From: Actinomadura citrea
GTDB lineage: Bacteria > Actinomycetota > Actinomycetes > Streptosporangiales > Streptosporangiaceae
Length of the DNA: 64,000 bases
Assembly: GCF_013409045.1 (NCBI RefSeq)
Contig: NZ_JACCBT010000001.1
Location: 6,634,001 to 6,698,000 of the forward strand
Direction of reading: 5' to 3'
Positions 50,506 through 59,307 of this stretch are shown here, piece by piece (the first letter of the stretch is position 1; each line of letters opens with the position of its first letter). The translations under genes were made by a program, and so were the position numbers. The notes under the pieces were generated by a model that did no database searches, was not told the origin of the DNA, and saw only the letters and a list, made by a program, of their open reading frames with translations.

Positions 50506-51673
50506 AGACCGGAGCCCTGGCGAGGACGGGTACCGCGACCGGGCCGTGGACGCCCTGCGCGCCTTCGCGATCCTCGGCGTCGTCCTCGGCCACTGGCTCG
50601 TCACCGCGCTCGTCGTGGACGCCCCGGGCGACCGGCTGCACGTCACCAGCCCGCTCAAGACCATGCCCGAACTGGCGCCCCTCTCCTGGGTCCTGCAGAC
50701 GCTCGCCGTGTTCTTCCTCGTCGGCGGCTACTCGGCGGCGAGGAGCCTGCGTCCCGGCGAGCACTGGAGCCATCGGCTGCGGCGGCGCCTCGCGCGCTTC
50801 GCCCGGCCGCTCCCGGCCCTGGCGATCATCTGGATTCCGGTCGCCGCGGCCCTGTCGTGGGCCGGTCTCCCCGGAAGCAGCGTCCGCACGCTGATCGAAC
50901 TGGTGCTGAGCCCGCTGTGGTTCCTCTGCGTCTACGCGGTGCTGACGGCGTTCACCCCGCTCATCGCGGCGGCCTGGAACCGGTTCGGGCTCGCGGGGGC
51001 GGCGCTCCTCGTCGCCGGGACCGCCGGGATCGACGTCGGCCGCTTCGTCCTCGGCGCGCCCGGCTGGACGGGCTGGGCCACCGTCCTCACCGCCTGGCTC
51101 CTGCCGTTCTACCTCGGCGTCGGCTGGTCGGGCGGAGCGCTGCGGTCCCGCAGGGCCGGGCTCGCCCTGCTGGGCGGGGGCGCCGCGGCGACCGCGCTGC
51201 TCGTCCCGCTCGCCGGATACCCGGCGAGCATGGTCGGCGTCCCGGGCGCCGCGGTCTCCAACCTCAGCCCGCCGACGCTGGCGGCGGTCGCGTTCGGCCT
51301 CGCCCAGACGGGCCTCGCGACGCTGCTGCACGGGCCCCTCACCCGCTGGACGCGACACGCCCGGGCGCGGTCGGCGATCGCGGCGGCCAACCGCTCCGCG
51401 ATGCGGATCTATCTCTGGCACCAGACGGCGATGATCTTCGTCACCCTGGGGGCGCTGCTCGCGTTCGGTAGCCTGAACGGGTTGCACACCGTTCCCGACC
51501 GGCCGGAATGGATCGCCGAGCGCCTGGCGTGGCTGGTCGCCTTCGGCGGAGCGCTCGCCGCCGGCGGGGCACTGGCCGCCGCCTTCCCAAGACTGCGGCG
51601 ACACGCGCGGGACACGCCGCCCCCGGGAACCAACGCGGTCCCCGGCCCGTACTTCTCCAGAGGCGTCTCCTGA
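50498..51673 (+). CDS. Membrane acyltransferase (acyltransferase-3 family)
   Basis: A 391-residue integral membrane protein with about ten TM helices. The N-terminal motif DRAVDALRAFAILGVVLGHWL carries the conserved R and H of acyltransferase-3/OafA-like enzymes, which O-acylate sugars, peptidoglycan or lipids with acyl groups moved across the membrane. LWHQTAMIF near the C-terminus is also typical. It overlaps the upstream hydrolase gene and is followed after 56 bases by the second hydrolase, so the three form one unit. Confidence 0.88.
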   Translation: MPEDRSPGEDGYRDRAVDALRAFAILGVVLGHWLVTALVVDAPGDRLHVTSPLKTMPELAPLSWVLQTLAVFFLVGGYSAARSLRPGEHWSHRLRRRLARFARPLPALAIIWIPVAAALSWAGLPGSSVRTLIELVLSPLWFLCVYAVLTAFTPLIAAAWNRFGLAGAALLVAGTAGIDVGRFVLGAPGWTGWATVLTAWLLPFYLGVGWSGGALRSRRAGLALLGGGAAATALLVPLAGYPASMVGVPGAAVSNLSPPTLAAVAFGLAQTGLATLLHGPLTRWTRHARARSAIAAANRSAMRIYLWHQTAMIFVTLGALLAFGSLNGLHTVPDRPEWIAERLAWLVAFGGALAAGGALAAAFPRLRRHARDTPPPGTNAVPGPYFSRGVS

Positions 51674-51729
51674 TCCACCGGGGGTGAGCCGGGCCCACAC
51701 TGACGATCTTCGATGGTAGAAAGGCGACG

Positions 51730-52755
51730 ATGCCGCCGCTCCTCACGACGACCTCGCCGCGCCCCCCGCGACGGCACGCCCGCCGCCTCCGGCGGGCCAC
51801 CGCCGCCGCCGCGTCCATCGGCGTGGTGATGCTGACGACCGCCGGGACGGGCCATGCCGACCCGTACGCGGCGCCCGTCGCGGTCCCCAGGATGGCGCCC
51901 TCGACGCTGGACGTCCGGTACGCCGCCGAGCGGCGCTCCATCGAAGAGGCCCTCAAGACGGCGGAGAAGGTCGGCGACACCGACCGGCGCGCGTCGCTGG
52001 GAGCCTTCCTCCAGCCCGGACGCCGCTTCCTCTACTTCGACCCGCGCGGCCGCGGGCGGGCCATCGAGGTCATCGGCGACCTCACCCGGGCGCGGCGCGT
52101 CGCGGTGCTCGTCCCCGGCGCGGACACCACGCTGTCCGCGTTCGACAAGCGCGGCGGCAAACCCTGGTCGACGCCGGGCGGGGGCGCACGCGCCGTCTAC
52201 CAGCAGGCCCGTTCCCTGTCGCCCGAGCCCGGCCTGGCGGTCGTCGCCTGGCTCGGCTACGCGGCGCCCAAGACGTTCAGCAGCGACGTCCTCACCGCCG
52301 AGCGGGCCGCCGAAGGCGCCGTCCGTCTCCGCACGTTCATGAAGGGCGTCCACCAGGTCAACCCGGGCGCGCGTGTGGGTCTCCTCTGCCACAGCTACGG
52401 CTCGGTGGTCTGCGGCCGGGCCGCCTTGAGCGACTCCAGGAGCGCCGCCTGGAGGCAGGTCACCGACATCGCCCTCTACGGCAGCCCAGGGACGACCGCC
52501 TGGTCGGCGTCCAGGCTGAGCGGGTCGGCCCGCGTCTGGGCGGGCCGGGGCTCGACCGACTGGATGGAGGACGTCCCGCACGTGCGGTTCCTCGGGCTCG
52601 GCCTCGGTCCCGACCCGGTCTCCACCGGGTTCGGCGCCCGGGTCTTCGACGCCGGACAGGGAGGCCACAGCGACTACCTCGCCCCCGGCTCCGCGTCCCT
52701 GCGCAACCTCACCGACATCGCGCTCGGACGCGCCTCCGCGGTGACCCAAGGCTGA
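51730..52755 (+). CDS. Secreted alpha/beta hydrolase (DUF1023-like), paralogue
   Basis: A 341-residue exported protein that aligns along its length with the hydrolase at 49561: RRFLYFDPRGRGRAIEVIGDL, RVAVLVPGADTTLSAFD, GLLCHSYGSVVCGRAAL, DIALYGSPGTTAW, SARVWAGR, PDPVSTGFGARVFDAG. Arg-rich N-terminus with a hydrophobic segment (ATAAAASIGVVMLTTAGTGHA), suggesting Tat or Sec export. The pair flanks the acyltransferase and probably arose by duplication. Function unknown. Confidence 0.8.
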   Translation: MPPLLTTTSPRPPRRHARRLRRATAAAASIGVVMLTTAGTGHADPYAAPVAVPRMAPSTLDVRYAAERRSIEEALKTAEKVGDTDRRASLGAFLQPGRRFLYFDPRGRGRAIEVIGDLTRARRVAVLVPGADTTLSAFDKRGGKPWSTPGGGARAVYQQARSLSPEPGLAVVAWLGYAAPKTFSSDVLTAERAAEGAVRLRTFMKGVHQVNPGARVGLLCHSYGSVVCGRAALSDSRSAAWRQVTDIALYGSPGTTAWSASRLSGSARVWAGRGSTDWMEDVPHVRFLGLGLGPDPVSTGFGARVFDAGQGGHSDYLAPGSASLRNLTDIALGRASAVTQG

Positions 52756-52806
52756 CCCGTTTACCCGCTTCCGGCGAGGACACCGCAGGTGTGGTGGCAC
52801 CCTGGG

Positions 52807-53997
52807 ATGGTGAACACCGCGAACGAGGCCGAGATCCGCGAGCAGACCACCCAGCGCCTGGAGAAGGCGATGGGGACCTTCGGCACCGCGGCGCTGACCA
52901 GCATGGAGGAGCAGCTCCCCTGGTTCCGGCGCATGCCCGCCGACCAGCGCTCCTGGATCGGCCTCGTGGCGCAGGCCGGCATCGCCGCGTTCGTGGAGTG
53001 GTTCAAGAGCAACGAGCGCAGCCGCCCGGCCATCGCCGGCGAGGTGTTCGGCACCGCGCCCCGCGAGCTGCTGCGCTCCATCAAGCTCCAGCACACCATC
53101 GACATGATCCGCGTCATCATCGACGTGGTGGAGACCCGGCTGGACGAGCTGGCCGCGCCCGGCGGCGAGGCCCAGCTGCGCGAGGCCATCCTGCGCTACA
53201 CCCGGGACGTGGCGTTCGGCGCCGCCCAGGTCTACGCCCGCGCCGCCGAGACGCGCGCCGCCTGGGACGCCCGCCTGGAGGCCCTCGTCGTCAACGCGGT
53301 GCTGCGCGACGAGGTCGACGACGGCATGCACTCCTGGGCCGCCGCGCTCGGCTGGACGTCCAAGCCCGTCACCGTCATCGCCGGCTTCACCCCGGAGGAC
53401 GAGGAGCCCGAGGTCACCATCGACCAGATGCAGCTGGCCGCGCGCCGCGCCCGCGCCGACGTGCTGGCCGGCGTCCAGGGGCACCGGGTCGTCGTCATCG
53501 TGGGCGGCGACACCGACCCGATGGAGGCCGCCCGCCCGATCGCCGCCAAGTGCGGGCCCGGCCCGGTCGTGGTCGGGCCGCAGGTCTCCGACCTCTACGA
53601 GTCCACGAGTTCCGCCCGCGCCGCCGTCGCCGGCCTGCGCGCCGCCGCGGGCTGGCCGGACGCGCCCCGTCCCGTCCTCGCCACCGAACTCCTCCCCGAG
53701 CGCGCCCTCGACGGCGACGACGAGGCGCGCCGCTACCTGGTGGACAGCGTCTACAACCCGATGCTCGCCGCCGGCGCCCCGCTCCTGGACACGCTCACCA
53801 CCTATCTCGAACAGGGCTCGTCCCTGGAGGCCACCGCCCGGCTCCTGTTCGTCCACCCCAACACCGTCCGCTACCGGCTCCGCCGCGTCGCCGAGCTGAC
53901 CGGCCTGGCCCCCACCGACGGCCGCAACGCCTTCACCCTCCGCATCGCCCTGGTCCTCGGCCGCTTCCACGCCCGCGCCGCCAGGACGACCGGGTAG
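52807..53997 (+). CDS. fasR: FasR, PucR-type activator of fatty acid synthase genes
   Basis: A 396-residue regulator located upstream of fabD-fabH-acpP-fabF, the position of Streptomyces FasR (known activator of these genes). The N-terminal half has RSWIGLVAQAGIAAFVEWFK and LLRSIKLQHTIDMIRVIIDVVETRLDELA; the C-terminal PucR HTH is LDTLTTYLEQGSSLEATARLLFVHPNTVRYRLRRVAELTGL. The start is ATG 52807, the upstream in-frame codon at 52789 being non-conserved. The 157-base gap to fabD should contain its binding site; I cannot point to it. Confidence 0.9.
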   Translation: MVNTANEAEIREQTTQRLEKAMGTFGTAALTSMEEQLPWFRRMPADQRSWIGLVAQAGIAAFVEWFKSNERSRPAIAGEVFGTAPRELLRSIKLQHTIDMIRVIIDVVETRLDELAAPGGEAQLREAILRYTRDVAFGAAQVYARAAETRAAWDARLEALVVNAVLRDEVDDGMHSWAAALGWTSKPVTVIAGFTPEDEEPEVTIDQMQLAARRARADVLAGVQGHRVVVIVGGDTDPMEAARPIAAKCGPGPVVVGPQVSDLYESTSSARAAVAGLRAAAGWPDAPRPVLATELLPERALDGDDEARRYLVDSVYNPMLAAGAPLLDTLTTYLEQGSSLEATARLLFVHPNTVRYRLRRVAELTGLAPTDGRNAFTLRIALVLGRFHARAARTTG

Positions 53998-54154
53998 TCA
54001 GGACGGCGGGAAGTGAGGAGCGTCGCATCGGGGGCCTCAGCCCGGGTTACAGGCGCTCACCAGGGTTTCTTGTAGGGGTCGTACAAAGCGCCAAGACCAA
54101 ACTTCGTCGTGATCGGCATCGTGGGCGCGGGCACATGACGGCAGGCTGGACGCT

Positions 54155-55084
54155 GTGATTCTCCTCGCATCGCCCGGCCAGGGCGCCCAGACCCCCGGCT
54201 TCCTGCAGCCATGGCTAGAGAAACCCGGAGTCGCCGACCGGTTCGCCTGGTGGTCGGCGGTCACGGGTCTGGACCTGGTCCGGTACGGGACGTCCGCGGA
54301 CGCCGAGGAGATCCGTGACACCGCGGTCGCGCAGCCGCTGCTCGTGGCGGCCGCGCTCGCCGCGTCCGAGGCCCTCTACGACGGCGCCCCGGGCGGGAGG
54401 ACGGGGCCGGACGCCGTCGCGGGGCACAGCGTCGGCGAGCTCGCCGCCGCCGCGATCGCCGGGGTGCTGACCCCCGAGGCAGCGCTGGTCCTCGTCCGGG
54501 AGCGGGGCCGGGCGATGGCCGAGGCCGCCGGCGTCACCGAGACCGGGATGACGGCCGTGCTCGGCGGCGAGGCCGACGAGGTGCTCGCCGCGATCGACAA
54601 GCACGGCCTCACCCCCGCCAACGTCAACGGCGCCGGCCAGATCGTCGCCGCCGGGACGACCGAGCGGCTCGCGAAGTTCGCCGACGAGCCGCCCCCCAAG
54701 GCGCGCCTGCGGTCGCTGTCGGTCGCGGGGGCCTTCCACACCGAGCACATGGAGCCCGCCGTCGGGGCCCTGCGCCGCCTCGCGCCCGGCGTGCCCGTCG
54801 CCGACCCGCGGGCGAAGCTGCTCCAGAACCGCGACGGCGCCGTCGTCGAGAGCGGCCGCGACTTCGTCGCCCGGCTCGTCGAGCAGGTCAGCGCCCCCGT
54901 CCGCTGGGACGCGTGCATGGAGACCATGCGCGAGCTCGGCGTCACCGGGATCATCGAGCTGCCGCCCGCCGGGACGCTCACCGGCCTGGCCCGGCGCGAG
55001 CTGAAGGGCATCGAGCTGGTCGCCCTCAAGACCCCCGCCGACCTGGACAAGGCCCGCGAACTGATCGAGGCGGACGCGTCATGA
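54155..55084 (+). CDS. fabD: Malonyl-CoA:ACP transacylase FabD
   Basis: A 309-residue transacylase: LLASPGQGAQTPGFL N-terminus, active-site GHSVGELAAAAIAGV, VNVNGAGQIVAAG-type NVNGAGQIV, catalytic His in AGAFHTEHM. It transfers malonyl from CoA to ACP for fatty acid synthesis. The start is GTG 54155 without a clear Shine-Dalgarno, possibly a leaderless transcript. Its stop overlaps the fabH ATG (ATGA). Confidence 0.95.
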   Translation: MILLASPGQGAQTPGFLQPWLEKPGVADRFAWWSAVTGLDLVRYGTSADAEEIRDTAVAQPLLVAAALAASEALYDGAPGGRTGPDAVAGHSVGELAAAAIAGVLTPEAALVLVRERGRAMAEAAGVTETGMTAVLGGEADEVLAAIDKHGLTPANVNGAGQIVAAGTTERLAKFADEPPPKARLRSLSVAGAFHTEHMEPAVGALRRLAPGVPVADPRAKLLQNRDGAVVESGRDFVARLVEQVSAPVRWDACMETMRELGVTGIIELPPAGTLTGLARRELKGIELVALKTPADLDKARELIEADAS

Positions 55085-56049
55085 CCGCAGCGCTCACCAT
55101 CCCCGAGGCGGCGCCCGGCGCCCGCATCCTGGCGTTCGGCGACTACCGGCCCGCCCGCATCGTCACCAACGACGACCTCGCGCAGACCGTCGACACCAAC
55201 GACGAGTGGATCCGCAGCCGCGTCGGCATCACCGAGCGGCGCATCGCCGGCGACGACGAGGGCATCGTCGAGCTCGGCGCGCACGCCGCCGGCAAGGCGC
55301 TGGCGGGCAGCGGCCTCGCCCCCTCCGACATCGACCTGGTGATCCTCGCGACCTGCTCGGCGGAGACGCCGATGCCGGGCCACGCCGCGCAGATCGCGCA
55401 CCGCCTCGGCATCGAGGCGCCCGGCGCGTTCGACCTCAACGCCGCCTGCGCCGGCTTCTGCTACGCGCTCGCCACCGCCAGCGCCGCCGTCCGGGCGGGC
55501 AGCGCCCGCAACGCGCTGGTCATCGGCGCCGAGAAGATGTCCCAGTGGATCGACTGGACCGACCGCTCCACCTGCATCATCTTCGCCGACGGCGCGGGCG
55601 CGGCGGTCGTCAGCGCCAGCGAGACCCCCGGCATCGGCCCCGTCGTGTGGGGCAGCGCCGGCGACAAGTACGACAAGATCATCATCGAGGACCGCAACTC
55701 GTTCATCCGGCAGGAGGGGCAGGCGGTGTTCCGCTGGGCCACCACCGCCATCGCGCCGATCGCGATCCAGGCGTGCGAGCGGGCCGGGGTCAAGCCCGAA
55801 GAGCTCGCCGCCGTGGTCCCGCACCAGGCCAACCTGCGGATCATCGAGGCGATCGCCCGCAAGGTGAAGGCGTCCAACGCCGTCGTGGCCGACGACATCA
55901 GGCAGTCCGGCAACACCTCGGGCGCCTCGATCCCGCTTGCGCTGTCCCGAATGATCGAACGCGGCGACGTGCCGTCCGGCGCCCCGGCCCTGCTGGTCGG
56001 ATTCGGTGCGGGGCTGTCCTACGCTGCCCAAGTCATCCAGATCCCGTAG
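55081..56049 (+). CDS. fabH: 3-oxoacyl-ACP synthase III FabH
   Basis: A 322-residue condensing enzyme: AACAGFCYALA contains the active Cys, VVPHQANLRIIEAIARK the His and SGNTSGASIPLAL the Asn of the triad. It condenses acyl-CoA primers with malonyl-ACP to start fatty acids; in actinomycetes branched primers are usual. Coupled to fabD, and 56 bases upstream of acpP. Confidence 0.95.
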   Translation: MTAALTIPEAAPGARILAFGDYRPARIVTNDDLAQTVDTNDEWIRSRVGITERRIAGDDEGIVELGAHAAGKALAGSGLAPSDIDLVILATCSAETPMPGHAAQIAHRLGIEAPGAFDLNAACAGFCYALATASAAVRAGSARNALVIGAEKMSQWIDWTDRSTCIIFADGAGAAVVSASETPGIGPVVWGSAGDKYDKIIIEDRNSFIRQEGQAVFRWATTAIAPIAIQACERAGVKPEELAAVVPHQANLRIIEAIARKVKASNAVVADDIRQSGNTSGASIPLALSRMIERGDVPSGAPALLVGFGAGLSYAAQVIQIP

Positions 56050-56105
56050 GCCGTCACGCCTGCTCGCAGGCTCTGGACCAACCCACCGAAGGAGAACCCA
56101 GGAAC

Positions 56106-56360
56106 ATGAAAGAAGTCGCCACCGAACAGGAGATTCTGGACGGCCTCGCGGAGATCATCGATGAGATCGTCGGCATCGACAAGTCCGAGGTGACCCCGGA
56201 GAAGAACTTCATCGACGACCTCGACATCGACTCGCTGTCGATGGTGGAGATCGCGGTGGCCGCCCAGGACCGCTTCGGCGTCGAGATCCCCGACGACGAG
56301 CTGCGCAACCTCAAGACGGTCAAGGACGTCATCAACTTCGTCCAGAACCTGCAGAGCTGA
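56106..56360 (+). CDS. acpP: Acyl carrier protein AcpP
   Basis: An 84-residue acidic four-helix carrier with the phosphopantetheine site in FIDDLDIDSLSMVEIAVA (Ser after Asp). GAGAACCCAGGAAC provides the ribosome site. It carries growing acyl chains for fabF. An internal hairpin directly after the stop may raise its transcript relative to fabF. Confidence 0.96.
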   Translation: MKEVATEQEILDGLAEIIDEIVGIDKSEVTPEKNFIDDLDIDSLSMVEIAVAAQDRFGVEIPDDELRNLKTVKDVINFVQNLQS

Positions 56361-56366
56361 GCCGCA

Positions 56367-56404
56367 GGAGGGCGCGCCGCCACCCGGGAGGCGGCGCGCC
56401 CTCC
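56367..56404. terminator. Hairpin between acpP and fabF (partial terminator)
   Basis: Perfect 15-bp stem GGAGGGCGCGCCGCC (56367-56381) / complement (56390-56404), loop ACCCGGGA, beginning six bases after the acpP stop and ending 34 bases before fabF. It may act as attenuator or mRNA-stabilising end. Confidence 0.75.
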
Positions 56405-56438
56405 CTCCTCCCCTCACAGTCCGCAAGGAGCACGCACT

Positions 56439-57746
56439 ATGAGCAAGAGCCAGACCAGGGTCGTGGTGACCGGTCTCGGTGCAACGACCCCACTCGGCGG
56501 CGACATGCCGTCGACCTGGTCCGCCCTGCTCGCCGGCGAGTCCGGTATCCGCAAGCTGGACTGGGAGGGGGTCGAGGACCTGCCGGTCCGGTTCGCCGCG
56601 ACGCTGAAGGTCGACCCGTCCGAGGTGATGCCGAAGCAGAACCTGCGGCGTCTCGACCGCAACCAGGCGATCGCCCTGATCGCCGCGCGCGAGGCCTGGA
56701 CGTCCGCCGGGTTCGCCGCGCCGACGGGCGGCAAGCCCCAGAAGGGCATGGACCGCGCCGGCGTCGACGGCGGCTTCACGGTCGACGGCGAGCGCCTCGG
56801 CGTGGTGCTGTCCAGCGGCATCGGCGGCCTGCACACCGCCCTCAACAGCTATGACGTCTTCCGGGAGAAGGGCTGGTCGCGGGTCTCGCCCTTCACCGTC
56901 CCGATGCTGATGCCGAACGGCGCCTCCGGGCACGTCGGCATCGAGTTCGGCGCGATGGCCGGCTCGCACGCCCTGGTCAGCGCCTGCGCGTCCAGCGGCG
57001 AGGCGGTCGGGTACGCCATCGACATGATCCGCGCCGGCCGCGCCGACGTGGTGATCTGCGGTGGCACCGAGTCGTGCATACACCCCCTGCAGATGGCCTC
57101 GTTCGGGGCGATGCGGGCGATGTCGACCCGCAACGAGGAGCCCGCGCGCGCGTCCCGGCCCTACGACAAGAACCGCGACGGCTTCGTGCTCGGCGAGGGC
57201 GCCGCCGTGATGATCCTCGAATCGGAGGAGCACGCCCGCGCCCGCGGCGCGAACGTCCACGGCATCGCGGCCGGCTGCGGCTACTCCGGCGACGCCTACG
57301 ACATCGTGCTGCCCGACCCGTCCGGCGCCGGGCAGGCCAAGGCGATGCAGCGGGCCCTCAAGGACGCGGGCCTGGAGCCCGGCGACCTCGTCCACATCAA
57401 CGCGCACGCCACCTCCACCCCCGCCGGCGACGTCGCGGAGCTCGCCTCCATCAAGGCGGGGCTCGGCGAGGAGGCCGCGCGCCAGGTGGTCATCACCGCG
57501 ACCAAGTCGATGACCGGGCACATGCTCGGCGGCGCCGGCGCGCTTGAGTCGATCTTCACGGTGCTCGCGCTCAAGGAGGGCCTCGTGCCGTTCGTGGCCA
57601 ACCTGGAGGACCTCGACGACGAGGTCGACCTCGACATCGTGCGGGACGAGCCGCGCAAGCTCCCGGACGGCCCGGCGGCGGCGCTCAACAACTCGTTCGG
57701 ATTCGGCGGCCACAACGTGTCGGTCGCCTTCCAGCGCGCTCTCTGA
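56439..57746 (+). CDS. fabF: 3-oxoacyl-ACP synthase II FabF
   Basis: A 435-residue beta-ketoacyl-ACP synthase: VVVTGLGATTPLGG, active-site Cys in ALVSACASSGEAVG, His motifs in INAHATSTPAGD and TKSMTGHMLGGAGALES, and NNSFGFGGHNVSVAF at the end. A short insertion (GGKPQKGMDRAGVDGGFTVDGERL) is seen near residue 90, as in other actinomycete FabF. It elongates acyl chains. Last gene of the fab unit, followed by a terminator. Confidence 0.96.
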   Translation: MSKSQTRVVVTGLGATTPLGGDMPSTWSALLAGESGIRKLDWEGVEDLPVRFAATLKVDPSEVMPKQNLRRLDRNQAIALIAAREAWTSAGFAAPTGGKPQKGMDRAGVDGGFTVDGERLGVVLSSGIGGLHTALNSYDVFREKGWSRVSPFTVPMLMPNGASGHVGIEFGAMAGSHALVSACASSGEAVGYAIDMIRAGRADVVICGGTESCIHPLQMASFGAMRAMSTRNEEPARASRPYDKNRDGFVLGEGAAVMILESEEHARARGANVHGIAAGCGYSGDAYDIVLPDPSGAGQAKAMQRALKDAGLEPGDLVHINAHATSTPAGDVAELASIKAGLGEEAARQVVITATKSMTGHMLGGAGALESIFTVLALKEGLVPFVANLEDLDDEVDLDIVRDEPRKLPDGPAAALNNSFGFGGHNVSVAFQRAL

Positions 57747-57758
57747 GCCTTCTCACCG

Positions 57759-57794
57759 AACGGCCCGCCGGGTTTAGACCCGTCGGGCCGTTCG
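57759..57794. terminator. Terminator after fabF
   Basis: 16-bp stem with one mismatch: GAACGGCCCGCCGGGT (57759-57774) against ACCCGTCGGGCCGTTC (57779-57794), loop TTAG. It also faces the convergent MarR gene. Confidence 0.85.
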
Positions 57795-57820
57795 CGCGTG
57801 CACAGACCCGACGCGTCGGT

Positions 57821-58249
57821 TCACCGTCGGGTGATGGCCTGCTCGAGCAGGTCCTGAAGGGTGCGCTGCTGCTGGGCGGTGAGGCCGGCCAGCGGTGAGT
57901 CCTGGACGAGGAGTTCGAGGAGCCGTTCGCGGAGCACGTCGCCGTCAGCGGTGAGGACGAGCAGCTTGGCGCGGCGGTCGGTGGGATGGGCCCGGCGCTC
58001 GACCAGTCCCTGCTTCTCCAGTTTGTCGATGACGAAGGTGGCGTTGGAGGGCTCGCAGCTCATGCGCTCGGCGAGCTCCCGCATGGTCATCGGTCCGGTC
58101 ATCTCCCGCAGCGCGGTGGCCTGCGCCGCGGTGAGGCCCAGGGTGACGGCGCGGTCGCGTACGTGATCGGCGATCTGCTGGGCCAGCCCGTTCACCAGAC
58201 CGCACACCTCGCGCTCGGCGGCCGCCTGTGGCTCCCGGGGCGTTGTCAT
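57821..58249 (-). CDS. MarR-family regulator
   Basis: A 142-residue winged-helix regulator: LGLTAAQATALREMTGPMTMRELAERMSCEPSNATFVIDKLEKQGLVERRAHPTDRRAKLLVLTADG is the complete MarR DNA-binding core. ATG 58249. It is divergent from a metallo-beta-lactamase-fold gene with a 127-base region that holds inverted repeats, so it most likely represses both. Effector unknown. Confidence 0.92.
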   Translation of the reverse strand: MTTPREPQAAAEREVCGLVNGLAQQIADHVRDRAVTLGLTAAQATALREMTGPMTMRELAERMSCEPSNATFVIDKLEKQGLVERRAHPTDRRAKLLVLTADGDVLRERLLELLVQDSPLAGLTAQQQRTLQDLLEQAITRR

Positions 58250-58260
58250 GCAGCCATCCT

Positions 58261-58313
58261 AGCAAGTGCATCAAGTCATAATAATTAGAGCTTGAATGTT
58301 TCTAGCTTGATGC
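58261..58313. promoter_or_regulatory. MarR operator/promoter region
   Basis: GCATCAAG (58268-58275) and CTTGATGC (58306-58313) form a perfect 8-bp inverted repeat, and AGCTTGAATG / AGCTTGATGC are direct repeats inside it. The stretch 58276-58290 is AT-rich (CATAATAATTAG), unusual here, and suits a -10 box in either direction. Confidence 0.65.
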
Positions 58314-58376
58314 TTATGGTGGGTGCCGTCGCCGCGGAGCCCGGCGACGACCTGGCACCGAAGAAGGGAAGGGATC

Positions 58377-59279
58377 ATGACGAACTCCGTGGTCGACCAG
58401 GCCGAGCGGTTGCGGCGGCCGGCGGGAATCCGCTCGCTCCCGCTGGGCGACATGAGGGTGTCCTACGTACCGGACGGCGCCGTGCGGCTCCCTCCGCGCG
58501 GCTGGCTCCCGGACACCACCGAGGAGGTGTGGATCACCCACCCGGACTACCTGGACGCCTCCGGTCACCTCGTGGCGAGCATCGGCGGCCTGCTGGTGGA
58601 GCACGGCGACCGCGCCCTGCTGATCGACGCGGGGTTCGGGCCGCAGTCGCTGCCGCCCGACCCGAGCACCCCGCGCGGCGACATCCACGGGGGCGCGCTT
58701 CTGGAGAGCCTGGCCGAACTCGGCCGCGGGCCGGAAGAGATCGAGGCCGTCGCCTTCACCCACCTTCACTCCGATCACCTCGGCTGGGCCTGGCATCCCG
58801 CCCCCGGGAGCGACCGTCCCGTGTTCGCCCACGCCGACTACCTGGTGTCCGAGTCGGAATGGGCCGAGCGCGACGTGATGGCCGAGGAGGTCACCGCCAT
58901 GGCGTCGCGCGTCAGGACGGTGACAGAGGGCGAGGAGATCTTCCCGGGGGTGCGGGTCCGGATCACCGCGGGGCACACGGCCGGCCATGCCGAGTACGTC
59001 GTCACCTCGGGCGGACAGCGGCTGATCGCGTTCGGCGACGCCCTGCACTCACCCATCCAGATCGACCACCCCGAATGGTCCGCGTCCGTCGACCACGACC
59101 CCGCCCGGTCCGCCGACCACCGCCGCCGTCTCGTCGCCGAGCTGGAGGAGCCCGGCACGATCGGCTTCGGCGTCCACTTCGCCGACGTGGTGTTCGGGCG
59201 GGTCCGGCGGGACGGCGACGGCCCCGCGTGGCGTCCCGTGGATGCGGACGCCTCCCCCGCGGCCTGGCACCGCCCGTGA
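58377..59279 (+). CDS. Metallo-beta-lactamase-fold hydrolase
   Basis: A 300-residue hydrolase with the metal motif VAFTHLHSDHLGWAW (HxHxDH), further His in TAGHTAGHAEYV, and Asp in AFGDALHSPIQ. Resembles AHL-lactonase/MBL-fold quorum-quenching and lactone-hydrolysing enzymes; the substrate is open. ATG 58377 follows GAAGGGAAGGGATC. It is controlled by position by the divergent MarR regulator. Confidence 0.88.
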   Translation: MTNSVVDQAERLRRPAGIRSLPLGDMRVSYVPDGAVRLPPRGWLPDTTEEVWITHPDYLDASGHLVASIGGLLVEHGDRALLIDAGFGPQSLPPDPSTPRGDIHGGALLESLAELGRGPEEIEAVAFTHLHSDHLGWAWHPAPGSDRPVFAHADYLVSESEWAERDVMAEEVTAMASRVRTVTEGEEIFPGVRVRITAGHTAGHAEYVVTSGGQRLIAFGDALHSPIQIDHPEWSASVDHDPARSADHRRRLVAELEEPGTIGFGVHFADVVFGRVRRDGDGPAWRPVDADASPAAWHRP

Positions 59280-59307
59280 CCGCGAGCCTCGCGTGCGGGC
59301 TCCGAGA

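Noticed and set aside
51409..53970. 853-codon minus-strand frame across the acyltransferase, hydrolase and fasR genes
   Set aside because: It crosses several well-supported plus-strand genes and has no recognisable domain.
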